NCBI RefSeq assembly: GCF_003431975.1
Contig: NZ_CP027116.1
Span: forward strand, 2,356,001-2,420,000
Origin: Bacillus pumilus
GTDB lineage: Bacteria; Bacillota; Bacilli; Bacillales; Bacillaceae
Length of the DNA stretch: 64,000 bases
Reading direction: 5' to 3'
Below the pieces are notes generated by a model. The model was not told where the DNA came from, made no database searches, and saw only the letters and a list, made by a program, of their open reading frames with translations. Position 1 is the stretch's first letter; the number at the start of each line of letters is the position of its first letter. Shown piece after piece: positions 45,201 through 54,305 of this stretch. A program made the translations under genes and the position numbers.

Positions 45201-45686
45201 TTAGCGAAGGACATAAAATAAAAAGATGCCCAGCATCAGCGCTTGAATCAAACCTTTCGCAAAAACACCTGATACAAATCCGATTAAAGAGCCTAATCCT
45301 ACTTTCACACTCGTTTTCACATCTTTTTGATGAACAAGCATCTCTGCAATGACACTCCCGATAAATGGACCAATAATAATTCCTGCAATCGGAATCACAA
45401 AAGGACCGGCTAATAACCCAATGGTGCTTCCCCAAATGGCTGCGCGGCTGCCGCCAAAACGCTTGACTCCAATGAGGTTTGAGACATAATCTGCTGCAAA
45501 TAATACCGCAGTAAACGTGGCTTGAATAAGCCAAAACGTCAGTGTCAGCGGCTCAAAACTGAAAAAGAAACCATATAAAATAAATCCTAGAACCATAAAG
45601 ACCACACTAGGGATGATTGGATACACAAGTCCAACAAATGCAATGATAAATGCACAGATAATCAGAATCCAATACAGCACGTCCAA
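45201..45686 (-). CDS. yqgC: DUF456 membrane protein YqgC
   Basis: A 161-residue integral membrane protein of the DUF456 family. The layout has hydrophobic stretches at about 3-22, 25-43, 47-68, 90-120 and 135-158, with the glycine-rich [22 protein letters not shown] in the middle. Function unknown. Minus strand, upstream of sodA in the order known from B. subtilis. A frame on the same strand that starts inside it is a shadow. Confidence 0.83.
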   Translation of the reverse strand: MDVLYWILIICAFIIAFVGLVYPIIPSVVFMVLGFILYGFFFSFEPLTLTFWLIQATFTAVLFAADYVSNLIGVKRFGGSRAAIWGSTIGLLAGPFVIPIAGIIIGPFIGSVIAEMLVHQKDVKTSVKVGLGSLIGFVSGVFAKGLIQALMLGIFLFYVLR

Positions 45687-45763
45687 GTCACTGCCGCCTC
45701 CTTTTATATGCTGTATACATTATGCCTCATTCCCTCTATCTTAACCAGCAATGAAGGCCATAC

Positions 45764-45793
45764 TTGTACTTGATAGATAGACATTGATACAAT
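45764..45793 (+). promoter_or_regulatory. candidate sigma-A promoter of yqgB
   Basis: TTGTAC (45764-45769) and TACAAT (45788-45793) are spaced 18 bp, about 35 bp before yqgB. Confidence 0.55.
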
Positions 45794-45828
45794 ATGAGAA
45801 ATAGAAAAGAATGTAGGAAGTGAATTAG

Positions 45829-46602
45829 TTGAACGTATTTAAACTATTGTTAAAAGGCATTTATTCACCAAAAGATATTGCTAAAGCACGGTTTACAGGG
45901 ATCGGAAAAGCGATTTTGTTCATTTTTATCCTTTCCATCATCGCAGCAGTTCCTCAAGGTTATCATATGAGCCAAGAGATCTCGAATGCGATGTCAGGAT
46001 TTCAGCATGTGATCAAAAAAGATTTACCTGATTTTTCAATCGAAAAAGGAAAGCTTCAATCAGAGCAAAGTGCACCGATAGAGAAAGAAGAAAACGGCAT
46101 CACGATCATCTTTGACCCTGCTGAAAAAATAAAAGCAAGTGAGCTTGAATCAAAGCAAACAGCCATCGCATTATTAAAGGAAAAAGCGGTGATTGCCATT
46201 GATGGTCAAATGACAGATATCCCGTACCAGCTCCTTGGCGGAACGCTGACAAAAGACGAACTCGCCCGCGTCACAAATCAGAATCAAGCGATTATTATCC
46301 CAGTCATCTGCGTACTGCTCTATCTATCAACCGCGGCTCTCATGTTTATTAGTGCCACATTCCTTGCGATGCTTGGTACATTTATTAAACGCATGCAGCA
46401 AAAAGAGCTGTCTTTCCAAATGCTATGGAAGCTCTCCGCTTATTCACTCACATTAACAACAGTTTTTTTCGCTATCATGAGTGCATTAAACACGCCTGTT
46501 GCGAACTCATTTTTATTAAATTGGGTTATTAACTTTATCTTCTTATATCTCGTCGTAAAAGAAATACCTGCTAAACATAAACCACTTGTCAAAAATGAAT
46601 GA
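45829..46602 (+). CDS. yqgB: DUF1189 membrane protein YqgB
   Basis: A 257-residue membrane protein of the DUF1189 family. The N-terminus FKLLLKGIYSPKDIAKARF precedes a membrane helix (about 27-46), a 110-residue loop outside or inside the membrane, then three or four hydrophobic segments (about 155-245). The start is TTG with GAAGTGAATTAG before it. Function unknown. Convergent with a GNAT gene across a terminator. Confidence 0.8.
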   Translation: MNVFKLLLKGIYSPKDIAKARFTGIGKAILFIFILSIIAAVPQGYHMSQEISNAMSGFQHVIKKDLPDFSIEKGKLQSEQSAPIEKEENGITIIFDPAEKIKASELESKQTAIALLKEKAVIAIDGQMTDIPYQLLGGTLTKDELARVTNQNQAIIIPVICVLLYLSTAALMFISATFLAMLGTFIKRMQQKELSFQMLWKLSAYSLTLTTVFFAIMSALNTPVANSFLLNWVINFIFLYLVVKEIPAKHKPLVKNE

Positions 46603-46609
46603 GTAAATG

Positions 46610-46637
46610 AAAGCTCCTCCAACTTGGAGGAGCTTTT
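46610..46637. terminator. bidirectional terminator yqgB/GNAT gene
   Basis: AAAGCTCCTCC-AACTT-GGAGGAGCTTTTT is a perfect stem with runs on both sides. Confidence 0.9.
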
Positions 46638-46652
46638 TATGATGCCCATGCT

Positions 46653-47198
46653 CTATGATTCATCTGGATGAATGATCGCAAACAAATAATGATCTTCCCA
46701 CTCTCCATTAATTTTTACTTTTTTACGATTCAGTCCTTCATTTTCAAAGCCTGTCTTTTCAAGCACACGAATGGAACCTATGTTATCAGGCTTTACTCCA
46801 GCTTCAATACGATGGAGGTGCAGTTCATCAAAGGCATACTCGATGATTAAACGGATAGCCTCTGTCATATACCCTTTCCCGCCATGCTTTTCATCGAGTA
46901 CATACCCAAGCAAGGCCCCTTCAATAGGTCCTCTTTCAACAGAATTTAATGAGATCGTTCCAATTAAAGTATCTGTTTCATTTAAGAAAATACCGTGCAT
47001 GTAATCCTCATCTTGTGCACTCCTTTGCTCACTGCGTTGAATCCGTTCAATTTGACGAGATAGCGTGAAAAAATCGTCTTTGACTAAAGGTGTAAATTGC
47101 TGAAAATAGGTTCGATTCTCAAGTTCAAGTGTGAGTAGTGATTGTGCATCATTTTCTGTTAGTGTTCTTACATTTATATATTGACCTTTTTTCTTCAT
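46653..47198 (-). CDS. GNAT family N-acetyltransferase (RimJ-like)
   Basis: A 181-residue acetyltransferase of the GNAT superfamily. The N-terminal TLTENDAQSLLTLELENR, the central LGYVLDEKHGGKGYMTEAI (acetyl-CoA pyrophosphate loop, R/QxxGxG/A-like) and the C-terminal VKPDNIGSIRVLEKTGFENEG fit the RimJ/RimL branch, which modifies ribosomal proteins or small molecules. The specific substrate is unknown. I start at ATG 47198, with GGGGGGAG before it. Confidence 0.85.
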   Translation of the reverse strand: MKKKGQYINVRTLTENDAQSLLTLELENRTYFQQFTPLVKDDFFTLSRQIERIQRSEQRSAQDEDYMHGIFLNETDTLIGTISLNSVERGPIEGALLGYVLDEKHGGKGYMTEAIRLIIEYAFDELHLHRIEAGVKPDNIGSIRVLEKTGFENEGLNRKKVKINGEWEDHYLFAIIHPDES

Positions 47199-47379
47199 CA
47201 AATCTCCCCCCTGCTTTTATTTTATCATAATGGTGATAGAAGCTAGAAAAAGCGCCGCTGAGCGTAAATTCATTACAAGACTCACTAGAACTAACTAGAA
47301 CCACCCTTTCCCGCTTTTCTCCTCTTTTCGGTTCTATCATTTCAGGACATGCATAGACTGAAGTAAACTCTTAAAAGCG

Positions 47380-47691
47380 GTGAGTGAAATGCGGCGAATC
47401 ATTTTTTTACTGATCAGTTTGTTTGTCTTCTTTATTATCTTTTTTGATTTAAAAAATGGCACCATCCCAGTTGAGGAAGGTTCAGCTGTCCCTGCGAGCG
47501 CCTTTCAAACAGCTGAGAAAAAAGCATATAAGAACGTCACGGTGAAACAAGGTGAAACCGTCGTCTCCATCGTTCATACAAGCAAGCCACTTGATGAAGT
47601 TATTGAAGATTTTGAAGAGTTGAATCAAGGTGTGAAAGCGAACGAAATTCGGGCAGGCAGCACATACAAGTTTCCCGTGTATAAGAGATAA
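47380..47691 (+). CDS. yqfZ: LysM-type protein YqfZ
   Basis: A 103-residue protein with an N-terminal membrane helix (about 3-23) that may be a signal anchor. The C-terminal half (about 50-100) is a LysM-like domain (VTVKQGETVVSIVHT ... NEIRAGSTYKFPVYK), which would bind peptidoglycan outside the cell. In B. subtilis yqfZ is reported as sporulation-linked. The ribosome binding site is AAGCGGTGAGTGA. ispG follows 105 bp later with its own promoter. Confidence 0.85.
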   Translation: MSEMRRIIFLLISLFVFFIIFFDLKNGTIPVEEGSAVPASAFQTAEKKAYKNVTVKQGETVVSIVHTSKPLDEVIEDFEELNQGVKANEIRAGSTYKFPVYKR

Positions 47692-47703
47692 AACGTTAAT
47701 TCC

Positions 47704-47733
47704 TTGTCATCTATACAAAGAGACTGTTACAAT
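47704..47733 (+). promoter_or_regulatory. candidate sigma-A promoter of ispG
   Basis: TTGTCA (47704-47709) and TACAAT (47728-47733) are 18 bp apart, about 64 bp before the GTG start. Confidence 0.6.
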
Positions 47734-47796
47734 ATGAACTGTATAACAAGACGTACATAGCAAATGATTGCTTGTACACTAAGGAGCGATTGACAA

Positions 47797-48912
47797 GTGA
47801 GTGAAGTCACACATCGTACTAAAACGCGTCCCGTCAAAGTGGGACCTTTAACTATAGGTGGAAATAATGAAGTTGTCATTCAAAGTATGGCAACAACCAA
47901 AACACATGATGTCGAAGCGACAGTAGCTGAAATTAAGCGTCTTGAAGAAGCAGGCTGTCAAATCGTGCGTGTAGCATGCCCAGATGAGCGTGCAGCCAAT
48001 GCGATTGCGGATATTAAAAAACAAATCAACATCCCGCTTGTTGTTGATATTCATTTTGACTACAAGCTTGCACTGAAGGCCATTGAAGCAGGCGCAGACA
48101 AAATTCGAATCAATCCAGGAAACATCGGCAGACGAGAAAAAGTCGAAGCGGTTGTCAAAGCAGCAAAAGAAAAAGGCATTCCAATCCGTATTGGGGTAAA
48201 CGCCGGTTCATTAGAGAAAAAAATCCTTGATAAATACGGCTATCCAACAGCAGATGGTATGGTCGAAAGTGCACTGCATCACATTAAAATTCTAGAAGAT
48301 CTAGACTTTCATGACATCATCGTCAGCATGAAAGCATCTGATGTCAATCTAGCCATTGAGGCGTACGAAAAAGCAGCAAAAGCGTTTGACTACCCTCTTC
48401 ACCTTGGAATTACAGAGTCAGGTACGTTATTTGCAGGTACAGTCAAAAGTGCAGCTGGTCTCGGCGCCATCTTGAATATGGGGATTGGTAACACACTCCG
48501 CATTTCATTAAGTGCTGATCCAGTCGAAGAGGTCAAAGTAGCACGTGAACTGTTGAAATCATTTGGTCTTGCATCTAATGCAGCCACTCTGATCTCTTGC
48601 CCAACATGCGGACGAATTGAGATTGACCTCATCAGTATTGCAAATGAAGTCGAAGAATATATTTCTAAAATCAAAGCACCAATTAAAGTAGCTGTTCTCG
48701 GCTGCGCTGTAAACGGTCCAGGTGAAGCACGTGAAGCTGACATCGGAATCGCTGGCGCTAGAGGCGAAGGTCTATTGTTCCGTAAAGGCGAAATTGTTCG
48801 TAAAGTGCCAGAAGAAACAATGGTCGAAGAACTGAAAAAAGAAATCGATAAAATCGCTGAAGAGCATTATGCAAAAATGGAAGCCGAAAAAGAAAAACAT
48901 GCGAATGCATAA
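47797..48912 (+). CDS. ispG: 4-hydroxy-3-methylbut-2-en-1-yl diphosphate synthase (flavodoxin)
   Basis: A 371-residue iron-sulfur enzyme of the MEP isoprenoid pathway, converting ME-cPP to HMBPP. The TIM barrel fills about 1-255. The 4Fe-4S cysteines are Cys268 and Cys271 (SCPTCG) and Cys303 (GCAVNGPGE), all present. The start is GTG with AAGGAG upstream. ispH, the next step, lies 9 kb away in the same window. A strong terminator follows. Confidence 0.97.
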   Translation: MSEVTHRTKTRPVKVGPLTIGGNNEVVIQSMATTKTHDVEATVAEIKRLEEAGCQIVRVACPDERAANAIADIKKQINIPLVVDIHFDYKLALKAIEAGADKIRINPGNIGRREKVEAVVKAAKEKGIPIRIGVNAGSLEKKILDKYGYPTADGMVESALHHIKILEDLDFHDIIVSMKASDVNLAIEAYEKAAKAFDYPLHLGITESGTLFAGTVKSAAGLGAILNMGIGNTLRISLSADPVEEVKVARELLKSFGLASNAATLISCPTCGRIEIDLISIANEVEEYISKIKAPIKVAVLGCAVNGPGEAREADIGIAGARGEGLLFRKGEIVRKVPEETMVEELKKEIDKIAEEHYAKMEAEKEKHANA

Positions 48913-48914
48913 TA

Positions 48915-48946
48915 AAAAACGCCTGACGTCACTGTCAGGCGTTTTT
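48915..48946. terminator. terminator ispG/yqfX
   Basis: AAAAACGCCTGAC pairs with GTCAGGCGTTTTT. It ends ispG and, on the other strand, yqfX. Confidence 0.92.
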
Positions 48947-48955
48947 CTGTTCTTG

Positions 48956-49318
48956 TTAAAAGAACGGGGTGATAAATATGCCTAGGATAACGGACACAAT
49001 TCCGATCCCAATTGACCACGCGCCAAGCGCATGTGCTCCTTTTCTTCTTGCAATATAACCAACGACGATTGCCGCTACTCCTAATAGCACCGGCAAGACA
49101 AATAGTGAGATAATCGCAATCGCGAGTGCTGTATAGCCTATCCCCTTACTGCCTGAATCGTCACCTACTTGGTCACGTTCTCGTCTGTCTACTCGATCTC
49201 TTGATGCCTGATATGGCTCTGCAATTTCAGCAGCTGTTTCCTCTAAATAGCCATCATCATTACTAAAGTGTGTGTCGATTTCACGATCATTTCTTCTGAA
49301 ATCTTCGTCTCTTTCCAT
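48956..49318 (-). CDS. yqfX: Membrane protein YqfX
   Basis: A protein of 120 residues: a hydrophilic, acidic/Arg-rich N-terminus of about 60 residues (ERDEDFRRNDREIDTHFSND), then two transmembrane helices (about 62-85 and 95-118) linked by ARRKGAHALG. This DUF4190-like arrangement fits YqfX; function unknown. I start at ATG 49318, with AAAGGGGGAATTGATC upstream; a longer frame to 49507 lacks support. Divergent from yqfW. Confidence 0.78.
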   Translation of the reverse strand: MERDEDFRRNDREIDTHFSNDDGYLEETAAEIAEPYQASRDRVDRRERDQVGDDSGSKGIGYTALAIAIISLFVLPVLLGVAAIVVGYIARRKGAHALGAWSIGIGIVSVILGIFITPFF

Positions 49319-49457
49319 GATCAATTCCCCCTTTTGGTTAATAGAAAGGAGCTTTTTTAGTATGAGCAAAAATGTCTGTTTCATGTTTGCTAAAACTTGC
49401 TGGAAATGTGAATTGATTATGTTACACTTTAAGAGTATAAATATGAGGAGTGTGGGC

Positions 49458-50036
49458 ATGTTACGTTTAGGAATTGATATTGATGGCACAGTGACGGCAC
49501 AGGACACCTTTGTTCCCTACTTAAATGAGTCGTTTCAATGTGCCATGACACTAGATGATATGACAGAATATGATTTGACGAAGCTTTTAAATATTTCTCA
49601 TGAAGAATTTTGGGGCTGGATGAATGAGCATGAGCCTCTTATTTATAAACAGGCAAAGCCTGCTAAGGGTGCAAAAGAGATTCTTGATCAAATGAAACAT
49701 CAACATAAGCTGATTTATATTACAGCAAGAAGAGAGCATCACGCAGATATCACCTATAAGTGGTTTCAACAACATCACGTGCACTATGATGACATTGAGC
49801 TTGTTGGCGGTCATCATAAGCTCGAAGCTGTTCAAAAGCACAAGATTGATGTATTTTTCGAGGATCATCATGGAAATGCCACGATGATTGCAAAAGAGGC
49901 TGACATTCCGGTTATTCTTTTTAACTCCCCTTATAATCAAATGCCTATTGACGACAGAATTATACGTGTTAACAACTGGCAGGAAGCATCTCAATGGATG
50001 AAACAATACGAGCAACGTTTGGAAACTGCTTATTAA
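49458..50036 (+). CDS. yqfW: Putative nucleotidase YqfW (HAD-like)
   Basis: A 192-residue soluble HAD-superfamily phosphatase. Motif I is GIDIDGTVT, near the N-terminus. Motif II is IYITARR and motif IV-like DVFFEDHHGNA is present, matching the 5'(3')-deoxyribonucleotidase-like YqfW. The start is the ATG at 49458 with GAGGAG before it. It is followed by a terminator and the convergent ROK kinase. Natural substrate unknown. Confidence 0.85.
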   Translation: MLRLGIDIDGTVTAQDTFVPYLNESFQCAMTLDDMTEYDLTKLLNISHEEFWGWMNEHEPLIYKQAKPAKGAKEILDQMKHQHKLIYITARREHHADITYKWFQQHHVHYDDIELVGGHHKLEAVQKHKIDVFFEDHHGNATMIAKEADIPVILFNSPYNQMPIDDRIIRVNNWQEASQWMKQYEQRLETAY

Positions 50037-50041
50037 TGTAG

Positions 50042-50073
50042 AAAAGCCGATACGCTTAATGTATCGGCTTTTT
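50042..50073. terminator. bidirectional terminator yqfW/ROK kinase
   Basis: AAAAGCCGATAC pairs with GTATCGGCTTTTT; it lies between the convergent genes and reaches into the kinase 3' end. Confidence 0.9.
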
Positions 50074-50973
50074 GGATGGAACAAGCTGACCTTCTTTCAT
50101 AAGGAAGTGGTACAGTGCTCCCTTCATGCCTGCCTGATTCAAGTAATAGCACGTTTCCAGCTTCACCTGAATGTTCTTCCACGCAGGCAATGTATGTAGA
50201 TGTTTCTCAATGCTTGATAGTAGATCCGGTCTTGCGCTTACGCCGCCGCCAATGAGAATCTTCTCTGGATTGAGTACGGTTGCTACATTGTAAATGCCAA
50301 TAGCAATTCGCTTGTACCACTGATCCACCAGTTTTTCAATAGATGGATCGTGCAGCGCCTTTTCAAAAATATCTTGACCGTCTATTTGTGTACTTTGCGG
50401 AATTCCTTGTTTTTCTTTATAGCTGCGAATTAATCCAGCGGTTGAAGCACTGCTATTGAGTGTTGTAAATTGTCCATTGTCTGTCTCTGTCAGCATCATG
50501 CCAAATTCACCGCCACGGAAGGAAGCCCCGCGCACAAGCTGACCACCAGCGAAAATACCACCGCCAACCCCTGTACCAAGCGTCATACAAATAAAGCTGT
50601 CACACTCTTTCGCATGGCCACTATATTTTTCTGCAAGAGCTGCACAGTTCGCATCATTTTCGACTTCAACACGAAGAGAGGTTTTCTCCTCTAAAAGTAT
50701 TTTCACATTTTGACCATTTAAGGCGATGATCGCTCCTGCAAATTCTGTATATCCGGTTTCACTGTCAACAAAGCCAGGAAGACTGATGGCGATTCCGCTA
50801 ACATCTGACGTTCTCTGATATTGGTTGACCACATCCACCATCGCTTCTAAAAATGGTTCAAGCTGGCGGCAGTTCGTTTCATAGTCACCGCTAGTGACAA
50901 GCTCCCCCTCCTGATCCATTAATCCATGCTTTGTTCTCGTCCCGCCTACATCGAACACGACATAATACGCCAC
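50056..50973 (-). CDS. ROK family sugar kinase, zinc-cluster-free
   Basis: A 305-residue ROK kinase, cytosolic. The N-terminal ATP site is VFDVGGTRTKHGL, the sugar pair is ENDANCAALAEK, and [10 protein letters not shown] is the phosphate loop. The usual His/Cys zinc site (CxCGxxGC) is missing: where it should lie the chain reads GEFGMMLTETDNGQFT. This pattern is seen in beta-glucoside kinase-like (BglK) ROK proteins, so a glucoside or amino-sugar substrate is possible. Start GTG with AGGGAGGGG upstream. No sugar genes lie beside it. Confidence 0.85.
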   Translation of the reverse strand: MAYYVVFDVGGTRTKHGLMDQEGELVTSGDYETNCRQLEPFLEAMVDVVNQYQRTSDVSGIAISLPGFVDSETGYTEFAGAIIALNGQNVKILLEEKTSLRVEVENDANCAALAEKYSGHAKECDSFICMTLGTGVGGGIFAGGQLVRGASFRGGEFGMMLTETDNGQFTTLNSSASTAGLIRSYKEKQGIPQSTQIDGQDIFEKALHDPSIEKLVDQWYKRIAIGIYNVATVLNPEKILIGGGVSARPDLLSSIEKHLHTLPAWKNIQVKLETCYYLNQAGMKGALYHFLMKEGQLVPSKKPIH

Positions 50974-51076
50974 GTTTGTCCCCTCCCTATATTCCAACAG
51001 CCGCAAATTGTACTGCGTTGATCTCATTTTAATGAAACAGCTGCTCTTTGTAAAACGTTTTCAAAAAGATAAAACG

Positions 51077-51104
51077 AAAAAACCAGCTCTGCAGCTGGCC
51101 TTTT
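51077..51104 (-). terminator. terminator of the znuCB-zur operon
   Basis: CCAGCT-CTGC-AGCTGG with A-run and T-run, just after the zur stop on the minus strand. Confidence 0.88.
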
Positions 51105-51532
51105 TATGAGTGAACTTCCTTCGATTCGCAGGACGGGCATGTTCCATATATTTCGAATTTATGTCCGCTAATGTGATAATCCTGTAGATCGGCATCTAGC
51201 TTGTCCATAGGACAGGCATCAATCTCCTTTGTTTTACCGCATGTAAGGCAAATAAAGTGATGATGGTGATGGGAAAAGGAGCATTTAAAACGAAATAGTT
51301 TCTCCCCTGACAATTCCGTTGTTTCTAAAATGCCTAAGTCTTCATATAGTGATAAGTTTCGATAAATCGTATCAAAGCTAAGACCCGGGTAGTCTTCACT
51401 TAATGCCGTTAGTACATTTTTAGCGGTCAAATATTTATCAGAATCAGAAAACAATTGAAGCATATCTTCACGTTTGCTTGTATATTTGTAGCCTTTTTCC
51501 TTTAATAAATCAAGCGCTTCTTGTACGTTCAT
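51104..51532 (-). CDS. zur: Zinc uptake regulator Zur (Fur family)
   Basis: A 142-residue Fur-family zinc sensor that represses zinc-uptake genes when zinc is plentiful. The N-terminal winged helix carries [12 protein letters not shown] and [17 protein letters not shown]. Structural zinc is held by CLTCGK and CPSC, and the sensory His-rich loop by [11 protein letters not shown] start at ATG 51532, with AAGGGGGAATCATC before it, which overlaps the end of znuB by 23 bases. It is thus translated from the znuC-znuB message. Confidence 0.94.
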   Translation of the reverse strand: MNVQEALDLLKEKGYKYTSKREDMLQLFSDSDKYLTAKNVLTALSEDYPGLSFDTIYRNLSLYEDLGILETTELSGEKLFRFKCSFSHHHHHFICLTCGKTKEIDACPMDKLDADLQDYHISGHKFEIYGTCPSCESKEVHS

Positions 51533-52370
51533 GATGATTCCCCCTTCTGAATTTTTCAATACTAATACAGCCGATTAAAATCAAAATGGACAGCATCACA
51601 ATGGTTCCGCCTGGCGCTAAATCGAGATAATAGCTTAAGATCAATCCCGCCAATACAGACAATTCACCAAACAAGATCGAAAGGAAGATCGCCTGTTTAA
51701 ATCCTTTCGCAATACGGATACTTGCCGCAACAGGAAGCGTCATAAGCGCAGATACAAGCAGTGTACCAACGATACGCATAGATACCGCAATAACGAGTGC
51801 AACGACTAAGATAAAAATAAAATGAATCCATTTGGCTGAAATACCAGAAGCCTTTGCATGCTCTTCATCAAAAGAAAGTAAAAACAATTCTTTATATAAA
51901 AGCACGACGACTAACACAACAACGAGTGAGATCGCAACAATAATCCAAAGATCTAATCTCGACACCGCACTGACACTTCCGAACAAATAACTAAACAAGT
52001 CTGTATTAAAGCCATTCGCTAATGAAATGAAGATGACCGAAATTCCAATACCACCTGATAAAATAATAGGTATGGCGAGCTCCTGATAATGCTTATACAC
52101 GGAACGAAGGCGTTCAATAAACAATGAACCGGCAACAGAAAACGCCATTCCTAAGTACAACGGGCTCACCCCTGTAAGTAATCCAAACTTTTTATCAAGG
52201 AATAGACTTGCTGCAATACCGGCAAGTGATACGTGACTGAGAGCATCTGCAATTAGCGAAAGCCTTCTCACGACAATAAATACACCAAGCAAGGGCGCAA
52301 TAAAGCCGATCAGCATGCCTGAGATAAATGCATTTTGTAAAAATTCATAATGAAAAAATGGAAATAGCAT
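51510..52370 (-). CDS. znuB: Zinc ABC transporter permease ZnuB-type
   Basis: A 286-residue membrane permease of the ABC-3 family (zinc/manganese uptake) with eight or more hydrophobic segments. Family loops [16 protein letters not shown] and [19 protein letters not shown] are present. The start codon overlaps the znuC stop by one base, and its 3' end overlaps zur by 23 bases. Together with the regulator this marks a zinc operon. The binding protein ZnuA is not in the window. Confidence 0.92.
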   Translation of the reverse strand: MLFPFFHYEFLQNAFISGMLIGFIAPLLGVFIVVRRLSLIADALSHVSLAGIAASLFLDKKFGLLTGVSPLYLGMAFSVAGSLFIERLRSVYKHYQELAIPIILSGGIGISVIFISLANGFNTDLFSYLFGSVSAVSRLDLWIIVAISLVVVLVVVLLYKELFLLSFDEEHAKASGISAKWIHFIFILVVALVIAVSMRIVGTLLVSALMTLPVAASIRIAKGFKQAIFLSILFGELSVLAGLILSYYLDLAPGGTIVMLSILILIGCISIEKFRRGNHHERTRSA

Positions 52371-53146
52371 TATTCATGTCCCCCATGATGGTGATGGTCG
52401 TGATGAATCACTTGAATGTCATGTCCGTAAAATTGAGATAACGCCTGATCATCCATTGAATCAAACGTTTCTGCATCTCCGTGGAAATGAAGGGTCTGAT
52501 TTAAACAAGCCACATGGGTGACTTTATCAGAAACGGTGCCAACGTCGTGTGTGACAAGAATTAAAGACATTCCTTTTTCTTTGTTCAATGTTTCGAGCAG
52601 CTGATAAAAGCCTTCTACTGTCCGCTGGTCTACCCCAACCGTCGGTTCATCTAAAATGAGCAGCTTCGGCTGACTGACGAGCGCACGAGCAATAAAGGTA
52701 CGCTGCTGCTGGCCGCCTGAAAGCTCACCAATGTTTTGATGCTTTAAATCTTGTATGCCAACAGAGCGAATGGCATCTTCCACTTGCCATTTATCCTGCT
52801 TACTCATTCGTTTGAATAAGCCTATTTTCGCTGTCAATCCACTTGCAACGACCTCATACACAGAAGCAGGAAACCCTGTGTTAAAACTATTCGCCTTTTG
52901 AGAAACAAATCCAATTTGATCCCAGTCTCGAAATTTTGAAACAGGCGTGCCAAATAGCTTTAATTCACCTTGCTGCGGTTTAATGAGCCCAAGCAGGCAT
53001 TTTAATAAGGTTGTTTTACCAGATCCATTCGGTCCAACAAGTGCTAGAAAGTTCCCTTCCTCAACTGTTAAATGAATGTGATCTATGACATTTCGCTGTC
53101 CATAAGAATACGAAATGTCCTTCATTTCAATAATTGGCTTTGCCAT
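52370..53146 (-). CDS. znuC: Zinc ABC transporter ATP-binding protein ZnuC-type
   Basis: A 258-residue ABC ATPase. Walker A GPNGSGKTT, signature LSGGQQQRT, Walker B LLILDEPTVGVD and the H-loop VTHDVGTV are present. The last dozen residues form a His-rich tail (HHDHHHHGGHE) that may bind metal. I start at ATG 53146 (MAKPIIEMKD) with AAAGGTGGAAAG upstream. A Zur box precedes it by 26 bp. Confidence 0.92.
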   Translation of the reverse strand: MAKPIIEMKDISYSYGQRNVIDHIHLTVEEGNFLALVGPNGSGKTTLLKCLLGLIKPQQGELKLFGTPVSKFRDWDQIGFVSQKANSFNTGFPASVYEVVASGLTAKIGLFKRMSKQDKWQVEDAIRSVGIQDLKHQNIGELSGGQQQRTFIARALVSQPKLLILDEPTVGVDQRTVEGFYQLLETLNKEKGMSLILVTHDVGTVSDKVTHVACLNQTLHFHGDAETFDSMDDQALSQFYGHDIQVIHHDHHHHGGHE

Positions 53147-53171
53147 GAATCTTTCCACCTTTAATCCAATA

Positions 53172-53192
53172 TAAAAAGAATGATTACGATTT
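53172..53192 (-). promoter_or_regulatory. candidate Zur box upstream of znuC
   Basis: On the minus strand AAATCGTAATCATT matches the left half and centre of the Bacillus Zur box (AAATCGTAATNATTACGATTT); the right half is degenerate. It is placed to repress znuC-znuB-zur. Confidence 0.72.
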
Positions 53193-53282
53193 ATACATCA
53201 AAAAGAAAATGGCTTTTGCCATTTTCTCTGTCCATACATACATTTCATTATATAAAAGAAAGATAAAAAAGTAAAATAAAAG

Positions 53283-54164
53283 CTAATGAATGGCTGTTTT
53301 GAATTTACCGCCCTTTGTTTCATGCGTATCCATAATCGTAATAAACGCTTGACTATCAATTTCAAATACAATCGATTTTAGCTTTGTAATTTCAAGTCTC
53401 GTAACAACGGCATAGATGACATCCTTTTCTTCATCTGTATAGCCGCCTTTTCCTCTCAGCTTTGTCGTCCCCCTGCCAAGTCGATGAAGGATCGCATCTG
53501 AAATTTCATCATAATAATCCGATACGATAATAACAGCTTTTGTTTCATCAAGTCCTTGAATAACAGCATCAATTGTTTTCATTGCCAAATAATATGTCAT
53601 GACAGAATACATAGCCTGCTCTGGTCCGAAGACAAAGCCCGCCCAAATAAAAATGAACACATTGACGATCATGACAAACTCACCGACGGAGAAAGGAATT
53701 TTTTTCGTTAGCAAAATGCCTAAGATCTCTGTTCCATCCATTGAGCCTCCATTACGGATAACAAGACCAACACCAAATCCAAGTAATAAGCCACCAAATA
53801 CAGTGGCTAAGATCGGCTGATTGGTAAATGCCTCTACATGATGAAGTGAAGATTCTATGACGGCTAAGCTAACAATCCCAATCACAGTGGAAATAAGAAA
53901 CGTTTTTCCAATATGTTTGTATCCTGATATCATAAATGGAATATTTAAAATGACAACAATCGTCGCAAAATTGATGAATGGGTTATCTGTAAAAAGATAA
54001 TCCAAAATAAGCGAAATACCGATGATGCCTCCATCAATAATATTGTTTGGCACTAAAAATAATTCAATGCTGACTGCTGCGCAGGCAGCTCCTACTAGAA
54101 TCAGAAAAATTCTCAAAATAAAATGAGGCACTGATTCCTTTCTATGCTGTTTACTATTTGCCAT
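53283..54164 (-). CDS. yqfU: YitT family membrane protein (DUF161/DUF2179)
   Basis: A 293-residue membrane protein. Five or six hydrophobic segments (about 12-200) form the DUF161 part, with [13 protein letters not shown] and [15 protein letters not shown] typical of YitT proteins. A C-terminal cytosolic DUF2179 domain (about 215-290; [27 protein letters not shown]) follows. Corresponds to YqfU; transport role suspected but not known. Monocistronic, minus strand. Confidence 0.87.
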   Translation of the reverse strand: MANSKQHRKESVPHFILRIFLILVGAACAAVSIELFLVPNNIIDGGIIGISLILDYLFTDNPFINFATIVVILNIPFMISGYKHIGKTFLISTVIGIVSLAVIESSLHHVEAFTNQPILATVFGGLLLGFGVGLVIRNGGSMDGTEILGILLTKKIPFSVGEFVMIVNVFIFIWAGFVFGPEQAMYSVMTYYLAMKTIDAVIQGLDETKAVIIVSDYYDEISDAILHRLGRGTTKLRGKGGYTDEEKDVIYAVVTRLEITKLKSIVFEIDSQAFITIMDTHETKGGKFKTAIH

Positions 54165-54305
54165 ACGTTCTCCCTTCTACAACTTGTTAAATTTTCAATG
54201 AACATTTTATTCACTTTACTATTTTATCATTTCATGGGGTAAAATAAAATTTTTTGCACATTTTCCGTTTTCGCCCATACATTGGTACAGAGGGGAGGAA
54301 TGGAA

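Noticed and set aside
45151..45534. A 127-codon minus-strand frame inside yqgC
   Set aside because: Another frame of yqgC; Cys/Arg-rich translation with no protein-like pattern.
49318..49507. 63 extra codons at the 5' end of yqfX
   Set aside because: They overlap the divergent yqfW start, and AAAGGGGG marks ATG 49318.
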